Shown here piece after piece: positions 1-9,056 of a DNA stretch of 64,000 nt. Position 1 is the first letter of the stretch; each line of letters starts with the position of its first letter. A program made the position numbers and the translations under genes. The notes below the pieces were generated by a model that saw nothing but the letters and a program-made list of their open reading frames with translations, ran no database searches and had not been told where the DNA came from. Source of the stretch: Rivularia sp. MS3 (GTDB lineage Bacteria > Cyanobacteriota > Cyanobacteriia > Cyanobacteriales > Nostocaceae); assembly GCA_019192545.1 (NCBI GenBank), contig JAHCMI010000005.1, forward strand, positions 121,516 through 185,515. The letters are read 5' to 3'.

Positions 1-87
1 TAGTCCGCCCCAGGTAGTCCAACGGCTAATTGGTGGAAGAAATTCGCTGGTTTGAACTGTTGGTAAAAAATCTGTGTTATTAACCAT
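1..87 (-). CDS. HlyD-type membrane fusion protein, N-terminal 29 codons only (runs off the window)
   Basis: Reading the minus strand from an ATG at 85-87 gives 29 open codons to the window edge, starting MVNNTDFLPTVQTSEFLPP followed by ISRWTTWGGL. The pattern PPxSRWTTxGG just before a first membrane segment is typical of cyanobacterial HlyD-family adaptors. It lies 194 bp downstream of the C39 exporter gene on the same strand, where an adaptor that couples a peptidase-containing ABC exporter to the cell envelope is expected. Family assignment rests on this short N-terminus and on the neighbour. Confidence 0.7.
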   Translation of the reverse strand, partial: MVNNTDFLPTVQTSEFLPPISRWTTWGGL

Positions 88-280
88 AATTGAATATTAT
101 TTAATATTATTTAATATATATAAAATGTATTAAACGTAGAGAAAAACAATATTTTTTTTAAAATACAAGTAATTGAATATTTAAGTATCAATGAATATCA
201 GGTTTTTGCGTAAAATTGTCAATTTGATGATTCCGTTTATAATCTTGCGTTTGTGTTACGCACCCTAGAATAAATATATA

Positions 281-2503
281 TCATTTTGCATGAGTTATAT
301 TACCATTTAAGTTAACAGAATAAGATGCTAATGCCAATGTATTACGTGATGGAACAATATCATCTAAAAAATCTAAATGTTCGCCGGGTATTTGAGATAA
401 TTCTTTTGGTGTACCTTGAATTTTTAACTGTCCATTTTCTAAAAATACAATCCAATCTGCCCGCTGGATAACTTTAGGACGGTGGCTAATTAAAATCGTA
501 GTTTTACCGTGGCGATGGTATAAAAGTCTATCTAGTACTTGCGCTTCGCTTACTGGGTCGAGTGCCCCTGTAGATTCGTCTAAAATTAAGATAGGTGGTT
601 CTGTGACTATCGCTCTGGCTATAGCTAATCTTTGCCTTTGCCCGCCGGAAAGATTCGCACCAAATTCTCCCAATACGGTTTGGTATTTATCGGGTAGTTT
701 ACTAATAAATTCATCTGCGCCGGTAATTTGACAAGCTTCTACAATACTTTCAAAACTTACTTGTGGATTGCCTAAGCGAAAATTATCTACAATCGAACGA
801 CTCCAGAAGTGAGCATCTTGGGGAACTAATACTACCTGTTGTCGCAAACAATCGAGTAATAAGTCTTGCTGATTGTAAATTCCAAAGCGAATATTCCCAG
901 ACTGGGGTTGGTACAAAGCGGTAATCATTTTAGCTAAGGTACTTTTACCACAGCCAGATTTACCAATCAAAGCAGTTACTTTACCGCCGGGAATAGTTAA
1001 AGAAAAATCTTGCAGCAAGTCTGTTCTACCAAGGTGATGAAAATTAAGATTAGTGCAATTAATGTCTAGATTATCCTTGATATTTACCCAGGGTTTTTGA
1101 CTATTATCTGTGGTTTCTGGAGTAGAATCGATAACTTCTGTTAAGCGCTGAGTTGCTGTTTTGGTACGAGTAAATTCATCAACAAAACCGATAATAGTAG
1201 TAATGAATTGATTAAAGTTACCGTTCATAGCGTTGAATGCTAGAAGCATACCGATAGTTAATTCCTGTTGAATCACTAAGGTACTGCCAAACCACAGCAG
1301 AAAGATACTGCCAATACTGGAAACGAAATTAGAAAAAACACCGTTAATAATACCAATTTGGATTGTACCAAAGGTAAAATTAGCAAGGCGACCGAAACGA
1401 CTTTGGAATTCTTGCCAGAATTGAGGAGCAGCAGTGGTAGTCTTCAAAGTCATAGCTCCTTTGAACGTTTCAACAAGAACACCTTTGTTTTCAGCGTCTA
1501 ACACCATCAAGCTGCGAGTTTTCTGCTGTAAAGCCGGTAAAAAAACTACTGTAGAGACACTCATAATTATCGCGATCGCACTAGCAGCAGCGGTAAGTTT
1601 CGGGCTATAAAACAGCATTAAGCCCAAAGAGATTAAAGCAATAAAAAATTTACTAGGAAGATTGATAACTGTTTGAGCAACTAATTTGTTAATCTCTTGA
1701 ATATCTTCCAAACGACTAACAATTTCACCACTACGACGAGATTCATAATATTTCAAAGGTAAGCGCAGAATTTGCCTGCCAAATTCGAGAATTAGCCCCA
1801 ACTCTAAACGTTGAGCAAAATGAGCAATCAAATTAGACTGCACCAATTGTAAGCTACTGCTGACTAAATGCATTACGCACACAGCAATCGCTACTTGAGC
1901 AAGCAACTGAGTATCGCCGCGAACCAACACATCATCAGTAAGAATTTGAATCAAAAAGGGAGAAGCAAGAGAAAGTAAACCCAAAACTAAGTTAATTACC
2001 AAAGTTTGAATAATCTGAGCGCGGTAAGGTAACACGCGCTTTAAAAACCTCGCTATACCTCCAACTCGATGTTTTTCGTCTGTTTGAGCAGAAAAACGAA
2101 CTGAATCTGGTTCTAAAAGCAGCATTACTCCATCCATCCATGCTTCCAGCAACCATTTTTTATCCAAATAGCGAATGCCAATAGCAGGATCGGCGATCGC
2201 GTATTTTTTGCCCCGTTTACCATACAATACAACCCAGTGATAGCCTTTCCAATGAATAATTGCTGGTAGAGGTAAAGCTTGTTTTTCAATAGTTTTCAAA
2301 CTGGCTTTGACTCCCCGAGCATTAAAACCCAAGGTTTCGGCTCCCTGCTTCAAACCTAGTAAAGTAGTTCCTTGTTGTCTGGTTCCTACAGCTTCTCGGA
2401 GATGGTTGATAGTGAAGTTACGACCGTAATATTTAGCAATAGAAGCCAAACAAGCCGCACCGCAGTCTTCTTCATTATGTTGTAAAACAATAGAGTATCT
2501 CAC
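281..2503 (-). CDS. Peptidase C39-containing ABC exporter (LanT-type lanthipeptide processing transporter)
   Basis: This bifunctional exporter should cut the double-glycine leader from modified peptides and export the core across the inner membrane. From a GTG start (740 aa) the order is a C39 peptidase domain with Cys14 in EEDCGAACL, His89 in GYHWVVLYG and Asp105 in IADPA, then a six-helix ABC transmembrane region (about residues 165-450), then an ATPase with Walker A GKSGCGKST, signature LSGGQRQR and Walker B ILILDEST. An open frame extends 23 codons upstream to 2572, but that part lies in a duplicated repeat. GTG at 2501-2503 gives the usual family start just before YSIVLQH; no clear ribosome site is visible. 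The gene follows lanM and precedes an HlyD-type adaptor on the same strand. Confidence 0.92.
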   Translation of the reverse strand: MRYSIVLQHNEEDCGAACLASIAKYYGRNFTINHLREAVGTRQQGTTLLGLKQGAETLGFNARGVKASLKTIEKQALPLPAIIHWKGYHWVVLYGKRGKKYAIADPAIGIRYLDKKWLLEAWMDGVMLLLEPDSVRFSAQTDEKHRVGGIARFLKRVLPYRAQIIQTLVINLVLGLLSLASPFLIQILTDDVLVRGDTQLLAQVAIAVCVMHLVSSSLQLVQSNLIAHFAQRLELGLILEFGRQILRLPLKYYESRRSGEIVSRLEDIQEINKLVAQTVINLPSKFFIALISLGLMLFYSPKLTAAASAIAIIMSVSTVVFLPALQQKTRSLMVLDAENKGVLVETFKGAMTLKTTTAAPQFWQEFQSRFGRLANFTFGTIQIGIINGVFSNFVSSIGSIFLLWFGSTLVIQQELTIGMLLAFNAMNGNFNQFITTIIGFVDEFTRTKTATQRLTEVIDSTPETTDNSQKPWVNIKDNLDINCTNLNFHHLGRTDLLQDFSLTIPGGKVTALIGKSGCGKSTLAKMITALYQPQSGNIRFGIYNQQDLLLDCLRQQVVLVPQDAHFWSRSIVDNFRLGNPQVSFESIVEACQITGADEFISKLPDKYQTVLGEFGANLSGGQRQRLAIARAIVTEPPILILDESTGALDPVSEAQVLDRLLYHRHGKTTILISHRPKVIQRADWIVFLENGQLKIQGTPKELSQIPGEHLDFLDDIVPSRNTLALASYSVNLNGNITHAK

Positions 2504-2713
2504 TTGTATGTTTCTGGTATTTAAATAGTTGTTAGTTGTTAGTTGGTGAAACACTGCGTTGCGGAGGAACACGACCGTTGTAGCAAGTGTTGAACCCGAA
2601 GGGTAGTTGGTAATTGTTCAGGGGTAGGTTGGGTTGGAGCGCGTAAGCGTTGCGAAGCAATAGGTCGCAAAACCCAACTTGTATATTTTCGGTATTTAAA
2701 TAGTTGTTAGTTG
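2502..2713. repeat. 37-bp imperfect direct repeat at the lanT 5' end
   Basis: The segments 2502-2538 and 2677-2713 match at 34 of 37 positions, both containing GGTATTTAAATAGTTGTTAG. The first overlaps the likely start codon of the exporter gene. The 138 bp between the copies hold further TTAGTTG-type heptamers and no convincing gene. Confidence 0.7.
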
Positions 2714-2813
2714 ATAATTGGTAATTGAGAATTATCAAGGCGAATGGGTCTAAAACCCCACTGTCTATACGTTGCTAGTAATTGGTTGGGGTTAAATACC
2801 AGCACCGTCTTAC

Positions 2814-2848
2814 CTCTCCCTCACTCCCTCACTCCCTCACTCCCTCCC
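2814..2848. repeat. CTCCCTCA tandem octamer repeat at the lanM 3' end
   Basis: CTCCCTCA occurs three times in tandem followed by a partial unit. The repeat runs through the lanM stop codon (2821-2823), so the last residues of LanM are encoded by repeat sequence. It is a short tandemly repeated sequence of the type common in Nostocales. Confidence 0.75.
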
Positions 2849-4197
2849 TCTTTATTCGGCTTCGGTGGCTCGATTGCTAATACTGAGGGAACGCGCTCTG
2901 GTGCAGCTAAACGCAATAATTGATAACCGATTCCTGCAAGCCCAGTCATTAAACCGGGAGTTTCCACGCCTAAAGGAACTCCACAAAGCCAGCCATGCTG
3001 TTGGATACTTTCGAGAATAATGGCAGCAAGATGGTTAACATCAGTTTTATATTGGCAGTCGTCGAGAATTTGACTCGCTTTTAACAACAATTCTAAGTTG
3101 CCTAAGTCGCCGTGACATAAGGAATGATTGCCACCGAACCCATTAGCTAAGGTTGTATGCAGGGCGGTATTAATTTCGGCACTAGTTTTTGTATCATCCA
3201 AGTAAGGTAGAGAAAGCAAGCGAGCTAATCCAATTCCTGGTGCGCCGTGACACCATGCGGTCATACAATTGTGTTGATTATTATTATTGTTTTCTGCCAA
3301 AACTGTATCAGTAAAATCACGTAAATCCAACCAATTACCAGCTTGAGGAAGGAAAAGACTGCGCTCATAGTTAATGGCTTCAAGAGCAGCTATGCGGAAG
3401 CGTTTCTCTTGTGTTGAAGCAGATAATTCTAATAAAGACCAAGCAATTCCAGCTGCACCGTGAGCAAAACCTGTCAGAGGTTTAGTTGCTGAATTTGGTA
3501 TCAGCCAACCAATTCCTTGAGGCATTTTTTGAGCTTGAGCAATTAGGCGATCGCCGCATTGAATAGCTGTAGCTAGTGTAGATTGCGAAGGATTACATTT
3601 ATAAAGATTGAGCAAACTGAAAATGCAGCCAGCAGCACCAGCAATAATATCTAAGTGTTCATCTTGTTCGATTAAAGGTGGCAGAAGCTTGACTAACTCT
3701 TGGGCTTCTTCGAGTAAAGCTGGTTCATCCCATAGCTGACTTAAATGAGTTAAGGTGTAAATTAAACCTCCCCAACCGTTAAATATACCAATAGACTTAA
3801 GAGATGATTTACTGCTTTTGATATGACGGCGAAGAGTTACTAATGCAGCTTGAGCTAAAGATTTGTAGCGCTTTTCTTGGGTAATGCTTCCCAAATAAGC
3901 CAAAAATAAAGTAATTCCTCCTAAACCATCGTAAAAATCAACTCCCAAAGATACAAGAGACCAGTAACCTTTATTTGTTTGCGTCAAACCTATCCAGGTA
4001 GCGTCATCTTCACCTTTTAGTGCCAATTCTTCTAAACGATTTCCTACTGCTTTAGCTGCTGTCAAAAGTTGCTTAGAATTGACTTTGTTTTGAGGTTGAG
4101 TTGGAACATAGGTGGGGAAATAAACTTGTTCTGAAGACATTGCCACCGTAGCAAGGGAAGACTCAATTAAACGAATTTGTTTGTAGTGCAAGGTCAT
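2821..4197 (-). CDS. LanM C-terminal half: LanC-like lanthionine cyclase domain (separated from the N-terminal half by a frameshift)
   Basis: This 458-residue frame is the cyclase half of a class II lanthionine synthetase. It carries the LanC repeats including GFAHGAAGIAWSL, and the zinc ligands in AWCHGAPGIG (Cys316) and LCHGDLGN (Cys361, His362). In the cell the domain adds Cys thiols to dehydrated Ser/Thr to close (methyl)lanthionine rings. Its start overlaps the end of the dehydratase frame by 35 bp in another register. Residues 7-20 (QIRLIESSLATVAM) match the linker that normally continues directly from NDLALQ in the upstream frame, so the ATG at 4197 is probably not a native start. The last ten residues come from a tandem octamer repeat. 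Confidence 0.9.
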   Translation of the reverse strand: MTLHYKQIRLIESSLATVAMSSEQVYFPTYVPTQPQNKVNSKQLLTAAKAVGNRLEELALKGEDDATWIGLTQTNKGYWSLVSLGVDFYDGLGGITLFLAYLGSITQEKRYKSLAQAALVTLRRHIKSSKSSLKSIGIFNGWGGLIYTLTHLSQLWDEPALLEEAQELVKLLPPLIEQDEHLDIIAGAAGCIFSLLNLYKCNPSQSTLATAIQCGDRLIAQAQKMPQGIGWLIPNSATKPLTGFAHGAAGIAWSLLELSASTQEKRFRIAALEAINYERSLFLPQAGNWLDLRDFTDTVLAENNNNNQHNCMTAWCHGAPGIGLARLLSLPYLDDTKTSAEINTALHTTLANGFGGNHSLCHGDLGNLELLLKASQILDDCQYKTDVNHLAAIILESIQQHGWLCGVPLGVETPGLMTGLAGIGYQLLRLAAPERVPSVLAIEPPKPNKEGGSEGVRE

Positions 4198-5932
4198 TTT
4201 TGCTAAGTTGCTGCAAGCGATTTCTCGCCAAAGTCATACCCGATTCATCAAAGAAATTAGCAATTTGTTTACCAGAGCTAGTGAATAAATCGCGAGAATA
4301 GGGGCGTGTAGTAAACATGGGCACATCGCCTTGCCATAAATCTTCACACTCGGCACGAATAACTTGAGCGACATCGGGCTTAGGTTCAACACCCAACCAA
4401 AGACGGTCAAAAAATTGGTCTCGCTTCAGAGCATCGCGCAATAAATCGGGATGAAAACTTTCGGCTAGCAAAGAAGCGTAGAGTCTTGTGGGACGAAGAA
4501 GAACGCGCACTTCTTGTTTCTCAAAGCAAGTCAAAAGTCCATCTTCAGCAAGTAAATCATCTCGATTGTGTAAAAGTAATTGATAAACTTGAGTAAATCC
4601 AGTAGATATTGCTTGAGCATAGTCGAGTACATTAACTTCAGCACCGTTCAAAGTCGGACGATGATTTTTAGCAGACATCCTGATTTGCTCTCGTGCTAAA
4701 TGCATATCATCCGTACCAATTCCTGCCCAAGAAAGCGCACGACTTGGTAGAAGTTGACCTTGTTTTGCTCCCAAACCGCTTAAATCGATGCCATCGTAAT
4801 CTGAATTTGACCAGATTCTCTGGGGTAGTAAGCCAATACGCAGAACCGAGCGATTAAAAATGTTGTTTACTAATAGTTCTAATTTGTTAGAATCAGGTTC
4901 GCTGATGCGGGGATGAAAAAGACATTCCAAGTCAATCAACACGGGATGTTCTCCTGCCGCAATTAAATTTTCATAATGAAAATCAATTGCTTCAAGAGCA
5001 TACAATAAAGCTAAATAACCTCCTTGTCGTTCGTAAAAACGGCGGATTTCTTCCTCACAAGTACAGGTTTGAGGAGCAATAAATTCTACCCAACCATGAG
5101 AATTACAATTAAGAATTTTTACCGTCTTAAATGGTGCTTTGTAGCCTTTTTGATTAATCCAAGTTAGTATTTCCTGAAAATGAACATCTATAGCTAATGA
5201 CCTTGGCTTGTAAACCAGTTTGAAACCAGAGCTAAAATAAGCAACAATTACCGAATGTCCGCCTTTATGAGTATCTCCCGCACCTGCCTGAATTGCAACA
5301 AGATTACCTGGATTTTTATCTGAACTAAAAGTAGTTTTGATATTTTCCCAATCTTGACACAAATGCTGAAGAAATTCCAAGCTAACTGTCACCCATTGTT
5401 CTATACAAATGATTAGCTGACGAGCTAAGACGGGATATTCTTCTAGCAGAGAAACTAATTTTTCTGGTTGGCGTAACTGTTGAAAGAAACTGTAAAATCG
5501 TTGCTGCGGCGTATCACCTTGAAGCCGATTTTGTAGGCGAGCTACTTGCACCTCTAAAGCAATGGTGCGGCTTGACATTGTTAATAAATTTTCTAATAAA
5601 TTAACTAATAAAATGTCTGTTATTGTTTGCAGATCGAAAGGTAAAGAAGAGTAATTTTGTTTAAGGTTGTTGATACCTTGGTGTAGTCGATTGCATCCTT
5701 GACCGATTAAAGGTTCAATAACGTATAAAAATAAACTTATTTCTTGACCTTTAAGTGCTTCTAGTGGAGGTAAATTATCAGAATTATAAGCATAAGGAGC
5801 GGAAAAAGCTTGAGCAAGTTCGCGGTTAACTTCATCGTTGAAGTTGGAATCTGAAACTTTATGTAGTGATGCGATGCGTTCGTTCAAGGTTGTTCCTTGA
5901 TACCAATTAGAAGATTGAAATTGTTTATTCAT
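4163..5932 (-). CDS. LanM N-terminal half: class II lanthipeptide dehydratase domain (frame ends early at a frameshift)
   Basis: 589 residues forming the LanM dehydratase (DUF4135) domain, which activates Ser/Thr of the precursor core by phosphorylation and elimination. Visible active-site motifs are KPRSL (Lys242), DFHYEN (Asp317, His319, Asn322) and DLE (Asp334, Glu336). The frame ends LSKNDLALQTNSFN and stops. Removing one A from the run at about 4183-4187 gives NDLALQ-QIRLIESSLAT, the normal LanM continuation into the cyclase, and one protein of about 1035 residues. The ATG at 5932 lies 265 bp downstream of the second precursor gene, across a hairpin. The gene may be a recent pseudogene, rescued by slippage, or hit by a base-calling error. 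Confidence 0.9.
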   Translation of the reverse strand: MNKQFQSSNWYQGTTLNERIASLHKVSDSNFNDEVNRELAQAFSAPYAYNSDNLPPLEALKGQEISLFLYVIEPLIGQGCNRLHQGINNLKQNYSSLPFDLQTITDILLVNLLENLLTMSSRTIALEVQVARLQNRLQGDTPQQRFYSFFQQLRQPEKLVSLLEEYPVLARQLIICIEQWVTVSLEFLQHLCQDWENIKTTFSSDKNPGNLVAIQAGAGDTHKGGHSVIVAYFSSGFKLVYKPRSLAIDVHFQEILTWINQKGYKAPFKTVKILNCNSHGWVEFIAPQTCTCEEEIRRFYERQGGYLALLYALEAIDFHYENLIAAGEHPVLIDLECLFHPRISEPDSNKLELLVNNIFNRSVLRIGLLPQRIWSNSDYDGIDLSGLGAKQGQLLPSRALSWAGIGTDDMHLAREQIRMSAKNHRPTLNGAEVNVLDYAQAISTGFTQVYQLLLHNRDDLLAEDGLLTCFEKQEVRVLLRPTRLYASLLAESFHPDLLRDALKRDQFFDRLWLGVEPKPDVAQVIRAECEDLWQGDVPMFTTRPYSRDLFTSSGKQIANFFDESGMTLARNRLQQLSKNDLALQTNSFN

Positions 5933-6119
5933 AAGAATTATTTGTGGAAACTTTATACTTAATTGTTTATTAAGGTAGTTGTAGGATGCTGTGATACTTT
6001 TACTATTTTTAGACGTAGTAATAACCTTTTATAGTGTCACGCACCAACCAAGTCTTGTGAAACGTAGCTTAGTTCTGAATACGTTATCAAATACAAAATA
6101 TTTAATTGTTTAATAAATT

Positions 6120-6145
6120 CTAGGTGAGTTAATTGGCTCACCTAG
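6120..6145 (-). terminator. Hairpin between precursor genes and lanM
   Basis: CTAGGTGAG and CTCACCTAG form a perfect 9-bp stem with an 8-nt loop, 52 bp after the second precursor stop. On the minus strand it is followed by AATTTATTAAACAATT rather than a pure T run. It is probably a partial terminator or stabilising hairpin that keeps precursor mRNA in excess over lanM mRNA. Confidence 0.55.
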
Positions 6146-6197
6146 AGTTAAAGAGGTACCAAGAGCAATCGCTCAAATCTCTTAAGTTACTTAATCA

Positions 6198-6476
6198 TTA
6201 ATATCGAAAAGGAAATATAATACCTATCGAAGGATAACTGGGGTAAGTTGGTTTAGGTTTAGGAGGAAGTGGACAATTATAAACAGATGCTTTAGTTGTA
6301 AAACCAACTGCACTAGTAGGATATAAATAAACTCCACCCGCCATAGATTCCATATCTTCATCCGAAAGCTCAACCATTCCTGCGGGATTTTCAGGTAATT
6401 GGGAACGCTGTTCTTCGCTTAAGCTATTGCGGTATTCTTCATCTTTCCAAGCGCGAATGATATCAATATTAGACAT
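6198..6476 (-). CDS. Class II lanthipeptide precursor peptide (single-Cys core)
   Basis: 92-residue precursor. Residues 1-48 form an acidic leader (MSNIDIIRAWKDEEYRNSLS... to ELSDEDMESMAGG) ending in the double glycine at 47-48, where the C39 exporter should cut. The 44-residue core has one cysteine (Cys68) preceded by Thr54, Ser55, Thr60, Thr61 and Ser64, so at most one thioether ring is possible. The core is otherwise rich in Pro, Tyr and aromatic residues and ends PFRY. A good ribosome site (AAAGGA) precedes the ATG. The leader is nearly identical to that of the neighbouring precursor, indicating duplication with core divergence. Confidence 0.9.
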   Translation of the reverse strand: MSNIDIIRAWKDEEYRNSLSEEQRSQLPENPAGMVELSDEDMESMAGGVYLYPTSAVGFTTKASVYNCPLPPKPKPTYPSYPSIGIIFPFRY

Positions 6477-6568
6477 TGTTTTTTCCTTTGATAAAATTGA
6501 AATAATGAATCGAGCAAAATGTTATATTCTTGATTTTCGGCTTACCGAATTTTTCTAATTCACTGTTA

Positions 6569-6859
6569 CTATCGCCAGTAACTATAGCCTCCATTAAAAA
6601 TTCCGGGAAATGGAGAAAAACCGACAGGTATGGGAAGAACGATGGGTCGGTCTTCATCGTCATCATCTGGTGGGTCTCCTCCTGAAGATAAAACTGGGGA
6701 AATACCAAGCTTATAACCACCAGCTAAAGCTTCCATATCTGCATCTGAAAGCTCAACCATTCCTGCGGGATTTTCCGGTAAATCGGAAAGCTGTTCTTCG
6801 CTTAAACTATTGCGGTATTCTTCATCTTTCCAAGCGCGAATGACATCAATATTAGACAT
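6569..6859 (-). CDS. Lanthipeptide-type precursor peptide with a cysteine-free core
   Basis: 96 residues. The leader (1-48) is almost the same as in the downstream precursor and ends in the double glycine 47-48. The 48-residue core has no Cys but contains SSGGDPP, the acidic run DDDDEDR and a Pro/Gly/aromatic tail ending GGYSYWR. Without Cys no lanthionine can form within the peptide; LanM could still dehydrate Ser/Thr. An AAAGGA ribosome site lies before the ATG. It is the first gene of the cluster, 92 bp ahead of the second precursor. It may be a dehydrated linear peptide, a partner peptide or a decayed core. Confidence 0.88.
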   Translation of the reverse strand: MSNIDVIRAWKDEEYRNSLSEEQLSDLPENPAGMVELSDADMEALAGGYKLGISPVLSSGGDPPDDDDEDRPIVLPIPVGFSPFPGIFNGGYSYWR

Positions 6860-7448
6860 TGTTGTTTTTCCTTTATTAATTGAATTGACTAAATGATTGA
6901 ATATTGAAGATTATTATCTTTGTACTCATTCACTCATCAATTTATTTGTCTGTTAATCAATTGGTATTGAAGTTAAAGCAGTATGCAGGGATGTAATTTT
7001 TTTTTAATCACAGTGGTAACTGCTTAAATCTTGTGTTTATCGCTTGGTAGCGTTGCAGTAGCAGTATGCGGGGGTACAATTTTTTTTGCAGTACTTTGCC
7101 TTAAAAGCAATTGATGGGGGTAAATCCTGTTCAGAAACACTTACCAAAACCTTTGAAAAACAAGCTTTCTTTAGATAAGTGTTTGCTTCAATCGTAGCGA
7201 GAGGTTTAAGAATTTTTAACTTTTGACTTTTTATTTTTGACTTCTCTCTTAAAAGCGCTGCTATCTAACAAAGTTTTGATAAAAATTATGTGTTTTTTAA
7301 ATTTCAAACTGAAAAACGCTGCATACTATTGATCTAACAGTACCAACAAATGAATGTAGCAGTATTTTCAAACAAAATATAGCTGCTTCAACTTGTCATT
7401 TGTGGAAACACATATACAATGCAACAGCAATGATAGCAATTAAGAAAG
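6860..7448. promoter_or_regulatory. Divergent intergenic region with a duplicated poly-T motif
   Basis: 589 bp between the divergently transcribed precursor genes and the sigma-like gene; it should hold promoters for both. A direct repeat GCAGTATGC(A/G)GGG(A/G)T(G/A)(T/C)AA followed by 8-9 T is found at 6978-7003 and 7061-7087. No small gene is convincing. Confidence 0.45.
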
Positions 7449-9044
7449 ATGTCTAACTATCAACAAATTTTTAATAGATTTTTAAAGGGTATATCTTTCA
7501 AAGATGGTTCGAGAGGTAGCACATACAGGCTTGCCCAACAGGAAACTTACCGAGAATTTAAACCTTTTCTGGAAAATCTCGTTGAAGATAATCTTATAAA
7601 TAGCGAAGATGATTTAGCTAAATGTTTTTTGCATTTTTTGATAGAAGCTAAGCATATTTATCGTTTCTTATGGAAAAATCAAGCCAAAACATCTGCAATT
7701 TTCAGCTATACCTTATGTTATAAGATAGCTAAATTGTTCTTATTTAACTATTTGCAGCTAATTTGTTTTTATGCAGCGAGAGATGTTAGTCAAAAATTAA
7801 GACAAACTTCTTCTTGTTCGCATTATGCTTTAGAAGATTGTTTTATTATTGGTGTTGAAATAGCTTTAGCTCCTATTCCTTTACTTAAAGGATTTTCTTT
7901 TGATTCCCAGACATCTTTACAAACTTATGCTAGCGTCGCTTTGAATCGGACTATTAAAAATACAATTGTTAAGGAATTAAAAACAAAGTCTTTAAAATTT
8001 TCTGATAATGGATTACTACGAAACATAACCAAAAGTAAATTAGAAGCAGCTTTAAATAATTTTGGTATTTCTGAAAAAAATATCATCAAGTATTGCTTAG
8101 CTTGGCAAGCTTTTAACGAATTGTTTTTAGAGATTTATCCACCTACTAGCAGTGATGCCAGCCACCATCGCAAACCACCGACAACAGCATTAACTAACGA
8201 GCAACTTAATCAAATTGCAATCCGTTATAACAGGCAGTTACAACGTTTGAAAATTCAGCAGCCAGCAATCGATAGTCAAACTATCAAACAAATGCTAGCA
8301 ACTTGCGTTCAGTCAGTGCGGAATTTACAAAATAAAAAACTCGTATCCATAGAAGATAACAACTGTATTAATGAAATTGCATCGGAAGCTGAAAATGAAT
8401 TAGTTACAGAAGAAATACAGCAAAAATCAAAAGATGTGAAAGATATTATTCTACATGAATTTAAAACATTAGATAAATCCGATCAAAAATCATTACTGCT
8501 GTGGTTAGGTTTAGAAATAAATCAAAATGATTTTTTACACCTTCTTCATTTAGAAAAGCAATATCAGGTAGCTCGTCATTTTCAACGGAATATTAAAACA
8601 ATATTAAAAGCTTTTGTTAAAAGTTACAGTCAAAATATTATGAATCAAAACCTGAAAGTTAGAGAAGTTGACAAACTTTGCAAAGATAAACTTAATGATG
8701 TCAAGGAATATTTAACAATGTATAGCAAAGCCTTTTTTCGTCAAATTTTAATCAAAATAGTCCCTCAAAAAATTAATAAATCGGATAAGTTACTACTAAT
8801 TAAGTATTTAGATATCTTAACTGATTACAACCGACAAAGAATTAAAAATATTGAAATGAAAAATACACTAGATAATGCTTATCTTGAAACTAAAAATTCT
8901 ATTGTCAAAATTCAACAGCCTTTTTCAGTAGAGATTGAGAATCAATTAGAAATACAGTTACAACAGTTTAGTTCTGCTATAGAAAGGATAGAAAGTTTTA
9001 TCGAAAATTGGTTAATAGTGAATCAAGCTATTTTATACAAGTAG
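7449..9044 (+). CDS. Sigma-70-like regulatory protein (distant), first gene of the CHAT-CHASE2 module
   Basis: 531 residues. The segment FSFDSQTSLQTYASVALNRT (about residues 155-174) resembles sigma region 2 (FDxxxGSFxTYAxxxIRxxI), preceded by an acidic entry segment. The rest is helical, Lys-rich and low in recognisable motifs, and a region 4 DNA-binding domain is not obvious. In cyanobacteria a large sigma-like gene often precedes DUF1822 and CHASE2 genes, which is the arrangement here (12 bp to the next start). If it acts as a sigma factor, its target could be this operon or the exoprotein gene downstream; that is inference. An alternative is a non-sigma helical protein. Confidence 0.5.
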   Translation: MSNYQQIFNRFLKGISFKDGSRGSTYRLAQQETYREFKPFLENLVEDNLINSEDDLAKCFLHFLIEAKHIYRFLWKNQAKTSAIFSYTLCYKIAKLFLFNYLQLICFYAARDVSQKLRQTSSCSHYALEDCFIIGVEIALAPIPLLKGFSFDSQTSLQTYASVALNRTIKNTIVKELKTKSLKFSDNGLLRNITKSKLEAALNNFGISEKNIIKYCLAWQAFNELFLEIYPPTSSDASHHRKPPTTALTNEQLNQIAIRYNRQLQRLKIQQPAIDSQTIKQMLATCVQSVRNLQNKKLVSIEDNNCINEIASEAENELVTEEIQQKSKDVKDIILHEFKTLDKSDQKSLLLWLGLEINQNDFLHLLHLEKQYQVARHFQRNIKTILKAFVKSYSQNIMNQNLKVREVDKLCKDKLNDVKEYLTMYSKAFFRQILIKIVPQKINKSDKLLLIKYLDILTDYNRQRIKNIEMKNTLDNAYLETKNSIVKIQQPFSVEIENQLEIQLQQFSSAIERIESFIENWLIVNQAILYK

Positions 9045-9056
9045 AGGAAAATAAAA

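Noticed and set aside
2532..2738. 68-codon minus-strand ORF between lanT and lanM
   Set aside because: It translates the direct repeats and heptamer sequence; its similarity to the lanT upstream extension is due to DNA repetition.
6469..6843. Other-frame ORFs over the precursor peptide genes
   Set aside because: They are shadows of the two precursors, which have proper leaders, GG sites and ribosome sites.
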